Position numbers and translations under genes: made by a program. This document shows, one piece after another, positions 1 to 9,104 of a DNA stretch of 64,000 nt; within the stretch, counting starts at the first letter, position 1; the number at the start of each line of letters is the position of its first letter. The stretch is taken from the NCBI GenBank assembly GCA_002690655.1, contig NZFL01000016.1, positions 1 through 64,000 of the forward strand, in the 5' to 3' direction. Below the pieces are notes generated by a model. It made no database searches and had not been told where the DNA came from. It worked only from the letters and a program-made list of their open reading frames with translations. The DNA comes from Pedosphaera sp. Lineage in GTDB: Bacteria > Verrucomicrobiota > Verrucomicrobiia > Limisphaerales > AAA164-E04.

Positions 1-1397
1 ATAGGAGCTACACACTTCGGGCAGAGTTTTCTGACAAGACGTTGCGCCATCATTGCGCGAGTCGAGGAAGCAACCAAAAACGGTTTGATTCCAATGTCAA
101 TCAAACGAGTCACCGCACTTGGAGCGTCGTTCGTATGCAGCGTTGAGAAAACAAGATGCCCGGTCAGAGAGGCATTGATTGCAATCGTCGCTGTCTCTAA
201 ATCTCGAATCTCCCCAAGCATGACAACGTTTGGAGATTGACGGAGCATCGACCTCAGAGCGCGCGCAAAACTTAAACCAACTGTCTCGTTTACCTGCACC
301 TGATTGATACCCGCCAAGACATACTCGACAGGATCCTCCACGGTGATGATCTTACGATCAGGTCGATTGATGAAGTGGAGACAGGAGTATAGAGTTGTGG
401 TCTTGCCTGACCCAGTTGGACCGGTGACAAGCAGGATTCCGTCAGGCAAACCGATCATCTCCTCAAAAATCTGCTGATCATCAGTGAAAAAGCCCAATGT
501 CGGTAACCCAAGTTTCAATCCGTCTTTATCCAGAATACGCATGACAATGCTCTCACCATGCGTGGTGGGAACCGAGGAAACACGCAAATCGATCACTTTC
601 TCCCCTACGTCGCACTGGATACGGCCGTCTTGAGGAATGCGCTTCTCGGAGATGGACATGTTCGACTCGATTTTCAAGCGGGCAATCACCGAAGCCTGCA
701 AGCTTTTGGGCGGACTTTTGACGATGTGACAAACACCGTCGATGCGATACCTTACGCGGAAAGTGTGTTGCATTGGCTCCAGATGAATATCCGAAGCACG
801 CGACCGATAGGCATCAATAATGATCTGGTTAGTCAGTTTAATGATGGGGGCATCTGCAGTGACGACAGTGCCCTTATCTGCTTCCAGTTCACCGAGTGAC
901 GCAATCTCTACCTCGCCTTCAGTGATGTCCTGAATCATCTTGCTGACAGAATCATCCTTGCTCTTAGTGCCACCATAATACCGATTGATGGCATTCTGGA
1001 TTTCCTTTTCGCCAGCAACGCGAACTTCAATTTGCTTACCTAATGCGACTTGAAGGCCATCAATTGCCTCAAGGTCCGTGGGGTCGGCAAGAGCCATGGT
1101 CACCGTGTCATCCGAGACGTAGATGGGGACAGCATTGAAGCGCTTGACCACATTCCTTGGCACAGCTGAGATGACGTCATCAGCAAGCTGTATAGCGTCC
1201 AGCTCAATGACTTCAGCACCAGCTTGAGCAGCCTTTGCCATCGTTACGCTTTCATCCATCAGCTCCCCTTTGGCGACAAGGGTATCCAATACCCCTAAAT
1301 CGCCAGAAACTTCGCCACGCGCTTCCTCAACCTGCTCAGAGGTTAGCAAACCCATGTCGATCAACGTATCTACCAAATAATCGTCTTTTACAGCCAC
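1..1397 (-). CDS. GspE/PulE/PilB-family secretion or pilus assembly ATPase, 3' end cut by the window
   Basis: This hexameric ATPase would power a type II secretion pseudopilus or type IV pilus from the cytoplasmic face of the inner membrane. The reading frame is open from a GTG at 1397 (MAVKDDYLVDTLIDMG) to the window edge, about 465 residues. AGGA lies seven bases before the GTG. The N-terminal MshEN/T2SSE domain covers roughly residues 1-150. The catalytic domain has the arginine-rich region (IPQDGRI), Walker A GPTGSGKTTT near residue 326, an Asp box (ITVEDPVEY), and Walker B (MLGEIRDLETA) followed by the His box (STLHTND). The last visible residues, LCPKC, begin the tetracysteine zinc motif, so only the C-terminus is missing. 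GspE and PilB cannot be separated here. It could serve the pseudopilin encoded at 17739-18494, which is inference. Confidence 0.93.
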   Translation of the reverse strand, partial: MAVKDDYLVDTLIDMGLLTSEQVEEARGEVSGDLGVLDTLVAKGELMDESVTMAKAAQAGAEVIELDAIQLADDVISAVPRNVVKRFNAVPIYVSDDTVTMALADPTDLEAIDGLQVALGKQIEVRVAGEKEIQNAINRYYGGTKSKDDSVSKMIQDITEGEVEIASLGELEADKGTVVTADAPIIKLTNQIIIDAYRSRASDIHLEPMQHTFRVRYRIDGVCHIVKSPPKSLQASVIARLKIESNMSISEKRIPQDGRIQCDVGEKVIDLRVSSVPTTHGESIVMRILDKDGLKLGLPTLGFFTDDQQIFEEMIGLPDGILLVTGPTGSGKTTTLYSCLHFINRPDRKIITVEDPVEYVLAGINQVQVNETVGLSFARALRSMLRQSPNVVMLGEIRDLETATIAINASLTGHLVFSTLHTNDAPSAVTRLIDIGIKPFLVASSTRAMMAQRLVRKLCPKCVAP

Positions 1398-2020
1398 AGC
1401 AATCCTAGTCAGTTAACTCACTCATCCTTAAAATCGAAATCAAGAGAGTGCAATAATCAAAGACCCCTTGTCAACGAGGACATGCCGCAATCCCCATATA
1501 TATCTGCAAGATCGGGAAAATATGACGAACAAATTAGAAAACTACTGTTAAATACTTCATTATGGGACAAAAATTTAAGTTGCTACATATTTTCCCGCAA
1601 CCTCTGCAAGTCTCATGGATCCATTGTCGATGGAGGTTGGAAAAGCCACTTCCACGGCCTGAATTGGAGTGTGGATCGCAATTTCATGCTAGACTTTAAG
1701 AAAGAAGTATTCCTTGGATGGACGGATACGCACAATTGTGCTTTTCTCTGCCGCTGAGATGTCGACTTACTAATTGATGGACATAAGCTTTTGCCCATTG
1801 ATCAAGATTCCCAAGGGCGACAATTTGAGGGGAGCATTCCAAATCTTTTAATAAAAGACCCCATGCCCTGAGGAAAGTTTTGACCCGCAAAGGGACATGC
1901 AGCCATCAGATGGTCATGACGTTTGGGATCATTGGTAGTGATTGCGAAACCGTGTATGATTTTTATGAATGGAGTGGCCCAACGAAGCCGCTATCTCGCA
2001 AAACTATTGCCTGAGGAAAA
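1398..2020. other. Intergenic stretch without a supported gene
   Basis: About 620 bases between the divergent GspE-type gene and the next plus-strand ORF. Open frames at 1482-1757 (+) and 1613-1890 (-) overlap each other and show no domain or membrane pattern. No tRNA-like or strong hairpin element was recognised. It should carry the promoters of the flanking genes. Confidence 0.5.
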
Positions 2021-2269
2021 GTGTCTCGCTTTGAACAAAAGAAAAAAAACAGGCACCTAAATTACCACAGGCGCCCGTTCAGGAGGTTTTATTTCAGTTC
2101 AGGTCGGATAGGTATCCTGTTCTTTGCGTGGATCATTCTAGGCCATTTGTCATTTTATAATTTAATTACCGTCCGAGATGACTTATGGTTTCTCTGGTTA
2201 TCAGCGAGTGGGTGGCTTCAGAGGGAAGGTCATCCCAATGTATTTTCAATACAATTAATCTATGAGTGA
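2021..2269 (+). CDS. Possible small membrane protein overlapping the start of proC
   Basis: A GTG-initiated frame of 82 residues. It has a strongly basic first 28 residues (KKKNR, HRRPFRRF), one hydrophobic segment near residues 31-48 (IGILFFAWIILGHLSF), and a tail rich in Trp and Leu. Its TGA stop overlaps the proC ATG by eight bases (ATGAGTGA), the arrangement expected for translational coupling. No family is recognised and there is no clear Shine-Dalgarno sequence. It may be spurious. Confidence 0.3.
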   Translation: MSRFEQKKKNRHLNYHRRPFRRFYFSSGRIGILFFAWIILGHLSFYNLITVRDDLWFLWLSASGWLQREGHPNVFSIQLIYE

Positions 2270-3107
2270 GGTATTAAAAATAGGATTTCTCGGAGCAGGC
2301 AAAATGGCAACGGCCCTTGCATCGGGCTTTGTTGCGACAGGGAAATTAAAGCCTCAAAACCTGATTGGAAGCGATCCATATCCTGAAGCGCTGCAGGTTT
2401 TCAAGGAAAATACAGGCGGTCAAATAACAGATAAGAATACCGATGTTGCACGCGATGCAGACCTCCTTTTTCTGGCCGTAAAACCAGATAAAGTGGCTGA
2501 TGCTCTTGACTCTATCCAAAGATATTGGCGGGAATCTCATTGCCTGATCTCGATTGTTGCGGGCGCCAAGCTGGACCAATTAGCTGCACACTTACCAGCT
2601 GGAGCGCGCATTTTAAGAGTTATGCCCAACACACCTGCCTTGGTAGGCTCTTCAGCTTCAGCATTTGCATTGGGAGAGTTTGCAACTCGAGTGGACGCAG
2701 AGATTACCACTTCTCTTTTGAATTCTGTGGGTATAACAGAAGAGGTAAGGGAGCATTTATTGGATGCCGTAACCGGATTAAGCGGCAGTGGGCCAGCATT
2801 TGTTTACCAATTCATCGAAGCTCTGAGTGACGGAGGTGTCGCATCAGGGCTCCCCCGAGAGCTGGCAACCAAGTTAGCTGCGCAAACGGTTGCTGGAGCG
2901 GCAAAAATGGTTTTGGAAACAGGAATACATCCAGGGCAACTCAAAGATGCCGTGACAAGCCCGGGCGGAACTACCATCGAAGGCGTTCACGAGCTCGAAA
3001 AAGGCGGATTGCGCGCCACCACCATGAATGCTGTGCGCGCAGCTGCAGCTAAATCAAGAAAACTGGGGCGGCCGAGATCCAAAGGCCGCCTCGGAAAAAT
3101 ATCCTGA
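2262..3107 (+). CDS. proC: Pyrroline-5-carboxylate reductase
   Basis: Catalyses the last step of proline synthesis, NAD(P)H-dependent reduction of pyrroline-5-carboxylate in the cytoplasm. It has an N-terminal Rossmann nucleotide site (GFLGAGKMA, residues 8-16), the VMPNTPA motif of the family, and a C-terminal dimerisation/catalytic domain with GLSGSGPAF and the signature SPGGTTIEG. At 281 residues it is slightly longer than usual because of a basic tail (RPRSKGRLGKIS) after the normal end of the family. proB, for an earlier step of the same pathway, lies 31 kb away at 34401. The ATG overlaps the stop of a small upstream frame. The permease gene begins four bases after its stop. Confidence 0.96.
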   Translation: MSEVLKIGFLGAGKMATALASGFVATGKLKPQNLIGSDPYPEALQVFKENTGGQITDKNTDVARDADLLFLAVKPDKVADALDSIQRYWRESHCLISIVAGAKLDQLAAHLPAGARILRVMPNTPALVGSSASAFALGEFATRVDAEITTSLLNSVGITEEVREHLLDAVTGLSGSGPAFVYQFIEALSDGGVASGLPRELATKLAAQTVAGAAKMVLETGIHPGQLKDAVTSPGGTTIEGVHELEKGGLRATTMNAVRAAAAKSRKLGRPRSKGRLGKIS

Positions 3108-3111
3108 TCAG

Positions 3112-4413
3112 ATGCAACTTCCCGGCCCCAGCCCTAAACAAGCGACTATCCTTTGGACGGCCACCACTGGATTATCTATTGCGATCATCATCGGCCTCAT
3201 CAGCGCCGTTTTTGCAGGTATTGGCTGGATGGCAAATCAACTTTCATCAGTGCTGTTGCCACTGGCAGTCGCTGGTATTATCGCATACCTTCTGGATCCT
3301 ATGGTTGCTTGGCTGGAGCATCGTAAAATCAAGCGACCATGGGCAATCGTAAGTGTTTTTGCTCTAGCGATATTATTACAAGTCGGGTTTGCTGCCACTT
3401 TTGTTCCCTTCCTGGTCAAGGACACCAAAGAGTTGGTTGATTCCGTGCCTAAATATCGTGATTCCATCAAAAAACGATACGAGCAATACAGCAAAAATCA
3501 TTCTTTGGAAAAATACCTTCCTGATTCGCTGAAGAACTACCTTCCCTGGATAACCCGCACCAATACAAATAGTGCTGAGCTCAATGATGACATGACTGAT
3601 AAAGTCGATGAAATGGAATCAAAGACAAGCCAAGCTACCTTAACCGCTTCCGGGGAAACGCCTGCCAAAGCAAAATCCATTGATTTAAATGCAGATCAAA
3701 TTGGAAAATTTGCTGATGCAATCTGGAAAGGTGTCAGCGGTGTAGGGAGATGGGCTCGTTCACGCATAGAAAATATCACCTCCATGTTCGGCATGCTTGC
3801 AGGATTCGCACTCGTTCCTGTTTATGTTTTTTATTTTTTATCTGAAAAATCGGGCATCAAAGACAATTGGACGAGCTATCTTCCAGTGCATGACTCTTGG
3901 ATTAAGGAAGAGCTGGTCTTTGTTCTCAGATCGATCAATGACGCATTGATAGTATTTTTCCGTAGTCAAGTGCTGGTCGCGATGTGCGTGGGAGGATTGT
4001 TGATGATTGGTTTCTCCATCATCGGCTTGAGATATGCAGTGCTTTTGGGGTTCATAGCAGGCGTGCTGGGAATCGTGCCCTATCTGGGCGTCATGCTCAG
4101 CATCCTGCCAGCAATGGCTATTTCAATTGCTCAGGCAGACGGATGGATTCATCCGCTACTAACACTTGGAATCTTTGTCTCAGTCCAGTTGATGGAAGGA
4201 TTGGTGATCTCTCCAAAAATCATTGGGGACAGGGTGGGCATGCACCCTCTAACCGTCATCATCGCCATTATGATCGGGACTACCTTGCTGGGAGGAATCA
4301 TCGGCGGCGTTCTTGCGATCCCACTCACTGCAGCACTGAGAACAGTCATGTTCCGCTACGTATGGAAAAAGCCTGTAGGAAAGTTGGAACAATTGAGCGC
4401 TGAAAGCGTTTGA
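3112..4413 (+). CDS. AI-2E transporter (PerM/TqsA-type) family permease
   Basis: Integral inner-membrane protein of the AI-2E transporter/UPF0118 family. Members include autoinducer-2 exporters and Na+/H+ antiporter-like proteins, so the substrate cannot be assigned. I place the start at the ATG at 3112 (MQLPGPSPKQ), four bases after proC. An upstream in-frame start at 3028 would lie inside proC. About eight hydrophobic segments are visible, with a long hydrophilic insert rich in Asp, Glu, Lys and Ser (about residues 150-200) between the second and third groups. The conserved C-terminal family motifs GIVPYLGVM and EGLVISPKIIGDRVGMHP are present. It is probably co-transcribed with proC. Confidence 0.88.
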   Translation: MQLPGPSPKQATILWTATTGLSIAIIIGLISAVFAGIGWMANQLSSVLLPLAVAGIIAYLLDPMVAWLEHRKIKRPWAIVSVFALAILLQVGFAATFVPFLVKDTKELVDSVPKYRDSIKKRYEQYSKNHSLEKYLPDSLKNYLPWITRTNTNSAELNDDMTDKVDEMESKTSQATLTASGETPAKAKSIDLNADQIGKFADAIWKGVSGVGRWARSRIENITSMFGMLAGFALVPVYVFYFLSEKSGIKDNWTSYLPVHDSWIKEELVFVLRSINDALIVFFRSQVLVAMCVGGLLMIGFSIIGLRYAVLLGFIAGVLGIVPYLGVMLSILPAMAISIAQADGWIHPLLTLGIFVSVQLMEGLVISPKIIGDRVGMHPLTVIIAIMIGTTLLGGIIGGVLAIPLTAALRTVMFRYVWKKPVGKLEQLSAESV

Positions 4414-4426
4414 TTGATTTAGTGGG

Positions 4427-4996
4427 TTAAAGCATTTTCCGCACATCAACCGCATCCATGCCAGCCGCAATGATCGCTTGCATACCGAGATCCGTATCTT
4501 CATAGGCCCTGCATTTGGCGGGTGAGATCCTTATTCTGCGCGCAGCTTCAAGAAAAATATCCGGAGCAGGCTTCTGATTGGAAACGTCCTCGCTGGTAAC
4601 GATGGCATCGAAATACTTGGACAATCCAACATGATCGAGCAATGGCTCGATGACTGATCGAATGCCGCCTGTAGCCACAGACATTGGAACGCGTCCATGC
4701 CAGTCACTTACGATGGAGACCACTGGAAGTAGCGGTTGCACCTGATCCATGTAAGGAAGGTAAGCCTCTTCTTTCTCGTGAGAAAGGGCCATGACATCAA
4801 CTGGAACCCCTTGTTCATCGCTGAGCATTTTGATTATTTGCCAGGAGGGCACTCCTCCAAGGGCATAAAATCGCTCTTCAGGAAAGTCGAGACCATGACG
4901 TTCCGTCACCTCCTTCCAAGCGAGCCAATGCGCTGGCATGGAATCTACCAAAGTGCCATCACAATCAAAAATAAGGCCTTCTATATTATCGCTCAT
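4427..4996 (-). CDS. HAD-superfamily hydrolase, beta-phosphoglucomutase-like subfamily
   Basis: A cytoplasmic phosphatase or phosphomutase of HAD subfamily IA. All four motifs are visible: motif I FDCDGTLVDS (residues 10-19, nucleophile Asp10 and acid Asp12), motif II SVATGG, the motif III lysine in NQKPAPDIF, and motif IV YEDTDLG. The helical cap between motifs I and II is the small type found in beta-phosphoglucomutase and YqaB-like fructose-1-phosphatases. The length (189 residues) fits those families. Its ATG overlaps the prfA stop by four bases (ATGA), so it is probably translationally coupled to prfA. The substrate is unknown, probably a small sugar phosphate. Confidence 0.88.
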   Translation of the reverse strand: MSDNIEGLIFDCDGTLVDSMPAHWLAWKEVTERHGLDFPEERFYALGGVPSWQIIKMLSDEQGVPVDVMALSHEKEEAYLPYMDQVQPLLPVVSIVSDWHGRVPMSVATGGIRSVIEPLLDHVGLSKYFDAIVTSEDVSNQKPAPDIFLEAARRIRISPAKCRAYEDTDLGMQAIIAAGMDAVDVRKML

Positions 4997-6072
4997 TGAT
5001 TCATTTCCTTGAGTTTTACCTGGAGAGCGTCATGCATCAGAGGTTCGATCACGGAATCCATGTCTCCCTCCATCAAAGCAGGCAGGTTGTACAATGTCAG
5101 TTCAATACGATGATCCGTCATTCGATTTTGAGGAAAATTATAAGTGCGAATGCGCTCATTGCGCTCTCCCGTCCCCACTTGTGCCTTGCGCTGTGCCGCG
5201 TATTTGGCGTGTTCTTCAGCGATTTTACGCTCCAGCAGCCGTGACCTGAGTACAGTGAGAGCCTGGAGCTTGTTTTGCTGCTGAGATCGTCCGTCGGCAC
5301 ACCTTACAATCAAACCGGTTGGTTTATGCTGAACCTGCACTGCTGAATCTGTCGTGTTGACCCCTTGCCCTCCTGGGCCGGAAGCCCGACACACTGAAAT
5401 GACAAGGTCGTCTGATTTGATGGCGACATCCACTTCTTCTGCCTCCGGGAGCACCGCAACGGTGCACGTGCTGGTGTGCACGCGGCCTTGAGTTTCGGTC
5501 AGAGGGACTCGCTGTACGCGATGAACGCCACTTTCGTACTTCAATCGCTTGAAAACGTCATCACCCTTGATACCAAAAATAATTTCCTTGAATCCTCCCA
5601 GGTCTGAGGGGCTACTGTCCAGAACCTCCAGCTTCCAGCGACGAGCTTCAGAATACCTGTTGAGCATTCTGTATAGATCAGCAGCGAATAAGGCAGATTC
5701 TGATCCGCCCGCACCTGCTCTGATTTCCACAATAGTATCTCGGCTGTCAGTTGGGTCAGGTGGAACGATTCCCATCTGAAGCTGAACGATTGCTTCCTCA
5801 AATCGTTCCTTCAATGAAGAAAGATCTTCTTTTGCCATCTGAGCCATTTCAGTATCAGCCGGTTCGGCGGCAATCAGTTCTTCATTATCCCTTATTTCTT
5901 CTTCAATTTTTTGGTAATCCCTTCCTTTCGCAACCAGACCTTTCAAGCGATTGTATTCTCGGGTAAGATCCTGAGACTTTTTCTGGTCGTTGAACACTGA
6001 TGGATCGCCCAGAGCAGATTCTACTTCCGCGAGGCGCCGTACAAACCGTTCGACAAAGGGATGAAGGTCCAT
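4993..6072 (-). CDS. prfA: Peptide chain release factor 1
   Basis: Recognises UAA and UAG stop codons and triggers peptide release. I choose the ATG at 6072 (MDLHPFVERF), which gives 359 residues, the normal RF1 length. The longer frame from 6114 adds a non-homologous leader. The codon-recognition motif PxT appears as PLT in HRVQRVPLTETQGR, which is RF1-type rather than the SPF of RF2. The catalytic GGQ loop is in GPGGQGVNTTDSAV. The gene lies between rpmE2 upstream and a HAD hydrolase whose start overlaps its stop. The rpmE-prfA pairing is common in bacteria. Confidence 0.96.
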   Translation of the reverse strand: MDLHPFVERFVRRLAEVESALGDPSVFNDQKKSQDLTREYNRLKGLVAKGRDYQKIEEEIRDNEELIAAEPADTEMAQMAKEDLSSLKERFEEAIVQLQMGIVPPDPTDSRDTIVEIRAGAGGSESALFAADLYRMLNRYSEARRWKLEVLDSSPSDLGGFKEIIFGIKGDDVFKRLKYESGVHRVQRVPLTETQGRVHTSTCTVAVLPEAEEVDVAIKSDDLVISVCRASGPGGQGVNTTDSAVQVQHKPTGLIVRCADGRSQQQNKLQALTVLRSRLLERKIAEEHAKYAAQRKAQVGTGERNERIRTYNFPQNRMTDHRIELTLYNLPALMEGDMDSVIEPLMHDALQVKLKEMNQ

Positions 6073-6138
6073 GATCAAAATACAAATCGCCCGCAAGCAA
6101 CCTTGAGGGGCCACGTGCGGGCGATGAAAGAAAGAGGT

Positions 6139-6432
6139 TTAGCGCTTGCGCTTTTTGAATGCGGTGGCTTTTTCCTGCGCTTCTTTGGTCTTGGCGCGTC
6201 GCTGTTCAAACTTGTCCACGCGACCTGCTGTATCCACGAACATCTGCTGTCCTGTGTAAAAAGGATGCGATGCACTGCTGATGCCCAGCATTACCATTGG
6301 ATATTCGTTACCGTCTTCCCATTTAACCGTTTGGGTAGTACGGGCACAGGAGCGGCTCAAGAACGTAAAGCCGGAGGCAGAGTCCTTGAAAACCACGGGT
6401 CTGTAATTCTCTGGGTGAATGTCACTTTTCAT
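6139..6432 (-). CDS. rpmE2: 50S ribosomal protein bL31, type B
   Basis: A 97-residue ribosomal protein with the type B signature: [15 protein letters not shown] at the N-terminus, FTFLSRS, and [21 protein letters not shown] in the centre. It lacks the CxxC zinc-binding pairs of type A L31. Type B paralogues often replace the zinc form under zinc limitation, but here it may be the only L31. The C-terminus is lysine-rich (FKKRKR). It probably heads a three-gene unit with prfA and the HAD hydrolase. Confidence 0.93.
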   Translation of the reverse strand: MKSDIHPENYRPVVFKDSASGFTFLSRSCARTTQTVKWEDGNEYPMVMLGISSASHPFYTGQQMFVDTAGRVDKFEQRRAKTKEAQEKATAFKKRKR

Positions 6433-6845
6433 ATAAGGTCGGCAAACTTACCAATCGGTATCACTTTGACAAGCGAAAAAACAAAAAAGACTATCAGATC
6501 AGCTTATTCCTACAAATCGAAGGCCATGGATATTTCCACCATTTTACCAAAAGCGCTCATGCAGCTGGAGCATACAGCGAGCCTAAGCAGATGAAAGCTT
6601 CACGTTTATGGACCACAGCCATTGCAAGCCGGGGCAACCCAACGCTACCTACTTTTTGGAAGGGCACATCTACTTACTTGATCCTAAAAATGGAAAGCGT
6701 CAATGGTGTCACAGGTGCACATTGACATGCGGAATGATCAGATCTTGGCTCCTCAAACAAAAGTTAAAACATCCGACCATTTTAGGCTGAATTAAGCTTT
6801 AGCCATTCATTGAAAAGACCGAATCATGGAAGGCTCCATCTTTTG
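6433..6845. other. Intergenic stretch upstream of rpmE2
   Basis: About 410 bases between the rpmE2 start and the end of fmt, both on the minus strand. A 60-residue plus-strand frame at 6608-6790 has no recognisable features. The stretch should hold the rpmE2 promoter. Only a weak five-base-pair hairpin (ATGGA/TCCAT) is seen close to the fmt stop. Confidence 0.45.
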
Positions 6846-7820
6846 TCAAAGGCTGGGTGTCCCGAGTCCAAGACCCAGCATGTCACCTTTTTCGAAAGAA
6901 GAGCCAATCAAGAACGAATCAGCTGTAAGAACTTTGCCTCCTGATCGTTGTAACTTCAGTATACGCAAAGATCCTTGACCAGTAGCCACGACGAAGGCCT
7001 TGTGATCCGCTTGCATGATCTGACCAGGCTTACTTCCTTGCGATGGGAGAGGCAGGGTTTCCCAAACCTTCAATCTCTCCACTTTACCGTCTGGATACTG
7101 AAAGCTGGTAGAACAGCCAGGCCAGGGAGACAGTGCCCGAACTTGACGATCAAGATGCGAGGCAGGCTGTGTCCAGTCCAGAAAACCATCTTCCTTGGTG
7201 ATTTTTCTGGCATGCGAGGCGCCTGCTGAAATTTGGGGGTGGGGCTTCAAATCTCCTTGGACATATTTTTCCAGATCATTCCGGATTAATTCGGAACCCG
7301 CAGCAGCCAACTGATCATGTAATATAAGTGCCGTGGTTTTCGCGGTAATCGGAACCTCCTTTTTACTGATGATAGGCCCCGTATCCATCCCCTCGTCCAT
7401 CAACATCAAGGTTGCCCCAGAGATTTGATCCCCATTCCAAATTGCCCATTGTATGGGTGCGGCCCCACGGTATTTTGGTAGTAACGAGGTATGAATATTC
7501 ACACATCCAGCAAGAGGCAGATCAAGAACTGCAGCAGGAAGCAACTGTCCGTAGGCCATCACAACCATGACATCAAGATCCATCGCAGCTAACTCATCCA
7601 GACATGCAGGGTCTTTTCTAATGCGTTCAGGCTGCCAAACCGGCAGTCCCAACTCCAATGCAAGCGCCTTGACAGGGGTAGCTCGCAGTTTGAGTTTACG
7701 CCCTTGCGGACGGTCTGGCTGCGTGACGATTCCCTGAAGCTGAACTTCCCTCATATCGTGCAGGGTTTGAAGAACAGGGCAGGCAATTTCAGCGGTCCCA
7801 AAGAAAACAGCTCGGATCAT
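6846..7820 (-). CDS. fmt: Methionyl-tRNA formyltransferase
   Basis: Formylates initiator Met-tRNA using 10-formyltetrahydrofolate. I use the ATG at 7820 (MIRAVFFGTAEIA), which gives 324 residues. The frame can be extended to 7862, but the family starts at this point. The N-terminal formyltransferase domain has the catalytic Asn/His region (CVNIHTSLLPKYRGAAP) and the SGATLMLMDEGMDTGPI motif, with the essential Asp. The C-terminal OB-like tRNA-binding domain starts near residue 205 (ARKITKEDGFLDW, VRALSPWPG). The usual neighbour def (peptide deformylase) is not adjacent. Confidence 0.96.
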   Translation of the reverse strand: MIRAVFFGTAEIACPVLQTLHDMREVQLQGIVTQPDRPQGRKLKLRATPVKALALELGLPVWQPERIRKDPACLDELAAMDLDVMVVMAYGQLLPAAVLDLPLAGCVNIHTSLLPKYRGAAPIQWAIWNGDQISGATLMLMDEGMDTGPIISKKEVPITAKTTALILHDQLAAAGSELIRNDLEKYVQGDLKPHPQISAGASHARKITKEDGFLDWTQPASHLDRQVRALSPWPGCSTSFQYPDGKVERLKVWETLPLPSQGSKPGQIMQADHKAFVVATGQGSLRILKLQRSGGKVLTADSFLIGSSFEKGDMLGLGLGTPSL

Positions 7821-7887
7821 AACGGCAACGGTATCTAAACGCGGATTTAAATGAATGTTCAATGATTGAGTTGACAGACCTCATCAT

Positions 7888-7924
7888 AAAAACAAACCCG
7901 GACAACTCATCAAGTTGGTCCGGG
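7888..7924 (-). terminator. Rho-independent terminator after the 328-residue-frame membrane protein gene
   Basis: On the minus strand CCCGGAC pairs with GTCCGGG across a short partly paired loop, and the stem is followed by TTTGTTTTT. It lies about 30 bases past the stop at 7955 and separates that gene from fmt. Confidence 0.75.
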
Positions 7925-7954
7925 CCGTTTTGAGTTTAAAGAAATCTGAGTGCG

Positions 7955-8899
7955 CTATTTGTTGCGAACCTCAATTTTGATAATCTCTCCAAAACTTAGA
8001 GAAACTTCCTTTGCTCCTTGCTGGAGTTGAAGATGCAGATCGCTGCCTGAAATACGGCTAATTCGGGTGGCAACGTACTCACGCTTCACTGTCTTGAAAG
8101 AAAGGACCAAGTTTTTGATGGATGCTGATGGCACTACCCGGAAGAACTCCGTGAATTTGGTTTCGATAAAATTGCGATTGAAATTTGTATCATCTTTCGA
8201 GAATACAGTACCAGCCAAACCTCCACCGCCACCACTGGCTGCTGCTCCCCCATTGGATAACCCCAAACCAGCCTTTCCTGAAGGCGGGGCAGGTGCAGCG
8301 GGCGCAGGAGGTGCTCCTGGCGCTGCAGTATCATCTACCAGAGGCTCAGCATCATACTGAGAAACACTCTCAATCCCTGGTAAGGAAATGAACAGGATAG
8401 GACCGATCACGGGCAAGATCGCAGATAATCCACACACAAGTGCAACGGGGCGTCCCCTGAAAACAGCAATTTCGTATGCCGCAAGAAGATTTCCTGCATA
8501 AAATGCAAATATCAAAAGGAATCCAACTGGGGTCGAAAGAGTAGAAAATAAGGTTGTTTTCCCGTCGGGTTGCTCCATGCGATCAGGCTGGCGAACATTG
8601 ATCACCGGCGGGTGGATTTCATCCTCTGGCAATTCGATAAAGGGATCCACAAATTCAGCATATTTAGGATTCGCTTTCAGCCACAATAGCGTTTCCTGAG
8701 AAAGAAAGACCAAATCTATTCGGTCTGTAAAAGTGCCTATTTTCCTTCGGATAACCATGCTTTCTTCGTCCATGGCAGAAACATTACCCTCGATAATGTT
8801 GCCGTTTTCCATCTCGAAAGTTTGGGTTTCCGCTGCGCCGCAAGGCGTTGTCCAGCATACGGCCAGACAGAGCGCCAGGATTGAGTAAATCTTTTGCAT
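7955..8899 (-). CDS. Unrecognised membrane protein with signal peptide and Pro/Ala/Gly linker
   Basis: I do not recognise this 314-residue protein. The start at 8899 (MQKIYSILALCLAVC) gives a typical signal peptide ending near PCGAAE; the frame can be extended to 8941. After it comes a small beta-rich domain (residues 25-100) resembling an LSM/SH3-like segment (MENGNIIEGNVSAMDEES). Two hydrophobic segments follow (VGFLLIFAFYAGNLLAAYEIAVF and the segment around VCGLSAILPVIGPILF), then a low-complexity Pro/Ala/Gly linker. The C-terminal domain (about 215-314) has another beta-rich pattern ending in LSFGEIIKIEV. The two end domains look alike in style and may be related. It is expected in the inner membrane. 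A terminator follows it. Confidence 0.75.
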   Translation of the reverse strand: MQKIYSILALCLAVCWTTPCGAAETQTFEMENGNIIEGNVSAMDEESMVIRRKIGTFTDRIDLVFLSQETLLWLKANPKYAEFVDPFIELPEDEIHPPVINVRQPDRMEQPDGKTTLFSTLSTPVGFLLIFAFYAGNLLAAYEIAVFRGRPVALVCGLSAILPVIGPILFISLPGIESVSQYDAEPLVDDTAAPGAPPAPAAPAPPSGKAGLGLSNGGAAASGGGGGLAGTVFSKDDTNFNRNFIETKFTEFFRVVPSASIKNLVLSFKTVKREYVATRISRISGSDLHLQLQQGAKEVSLSFGEIIKIEVRNK

Positions 8900-9046
8900 C
8901 TTCAGTTTATTTAGCAAGTTCAATGCCTTGGATGGCCACAAGGTAAAAAAAGAATGGTATCAAATCAACCTCAATCCCATTCTAAAACTGAGACAGGCCA
9001 TCCGATATTCCACCATTCTAATTGGCCGCGCCATTAGCTGGGCATT

Positions 9047-9090
9047 TAAAAAACGAGCGCACAGGTTTTTAGCACCACGTGCGCTCGTTT
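9047..9090 (-). terminator. Rho-independent terminator closing the mre-rod-rng operon
   Basis: On the minus strand AAACGAGCGCAC pairs perfectly with GTGCGCTCGTTT over a 16-base loop, followed by TTTAAA. It lies just past the rng stop at 9105. Confidence 0.85.
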
Positions 9091-9104
9091 CAAATTCACT
9101 AAAA

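Noticed and set aside
1482..1757. 91-residue plus-strand frame between the ATPase and proC
   Set aside because: It overlaps frames on the minus strand and has no domain, membrane segment or family pattern.
6608..6790. 60-residue plus-strand frame in the gap upstream of rpmE2
   Set aside because: No family-like sequence or ribosome site; a chance frame in intergenic DNA.
8067..8360. 97-residue plus-strand frame opposite the unrecognised membrane protein
   Set aside because: It is the antisense shadow of the Pro/Ala/Gly linker region.
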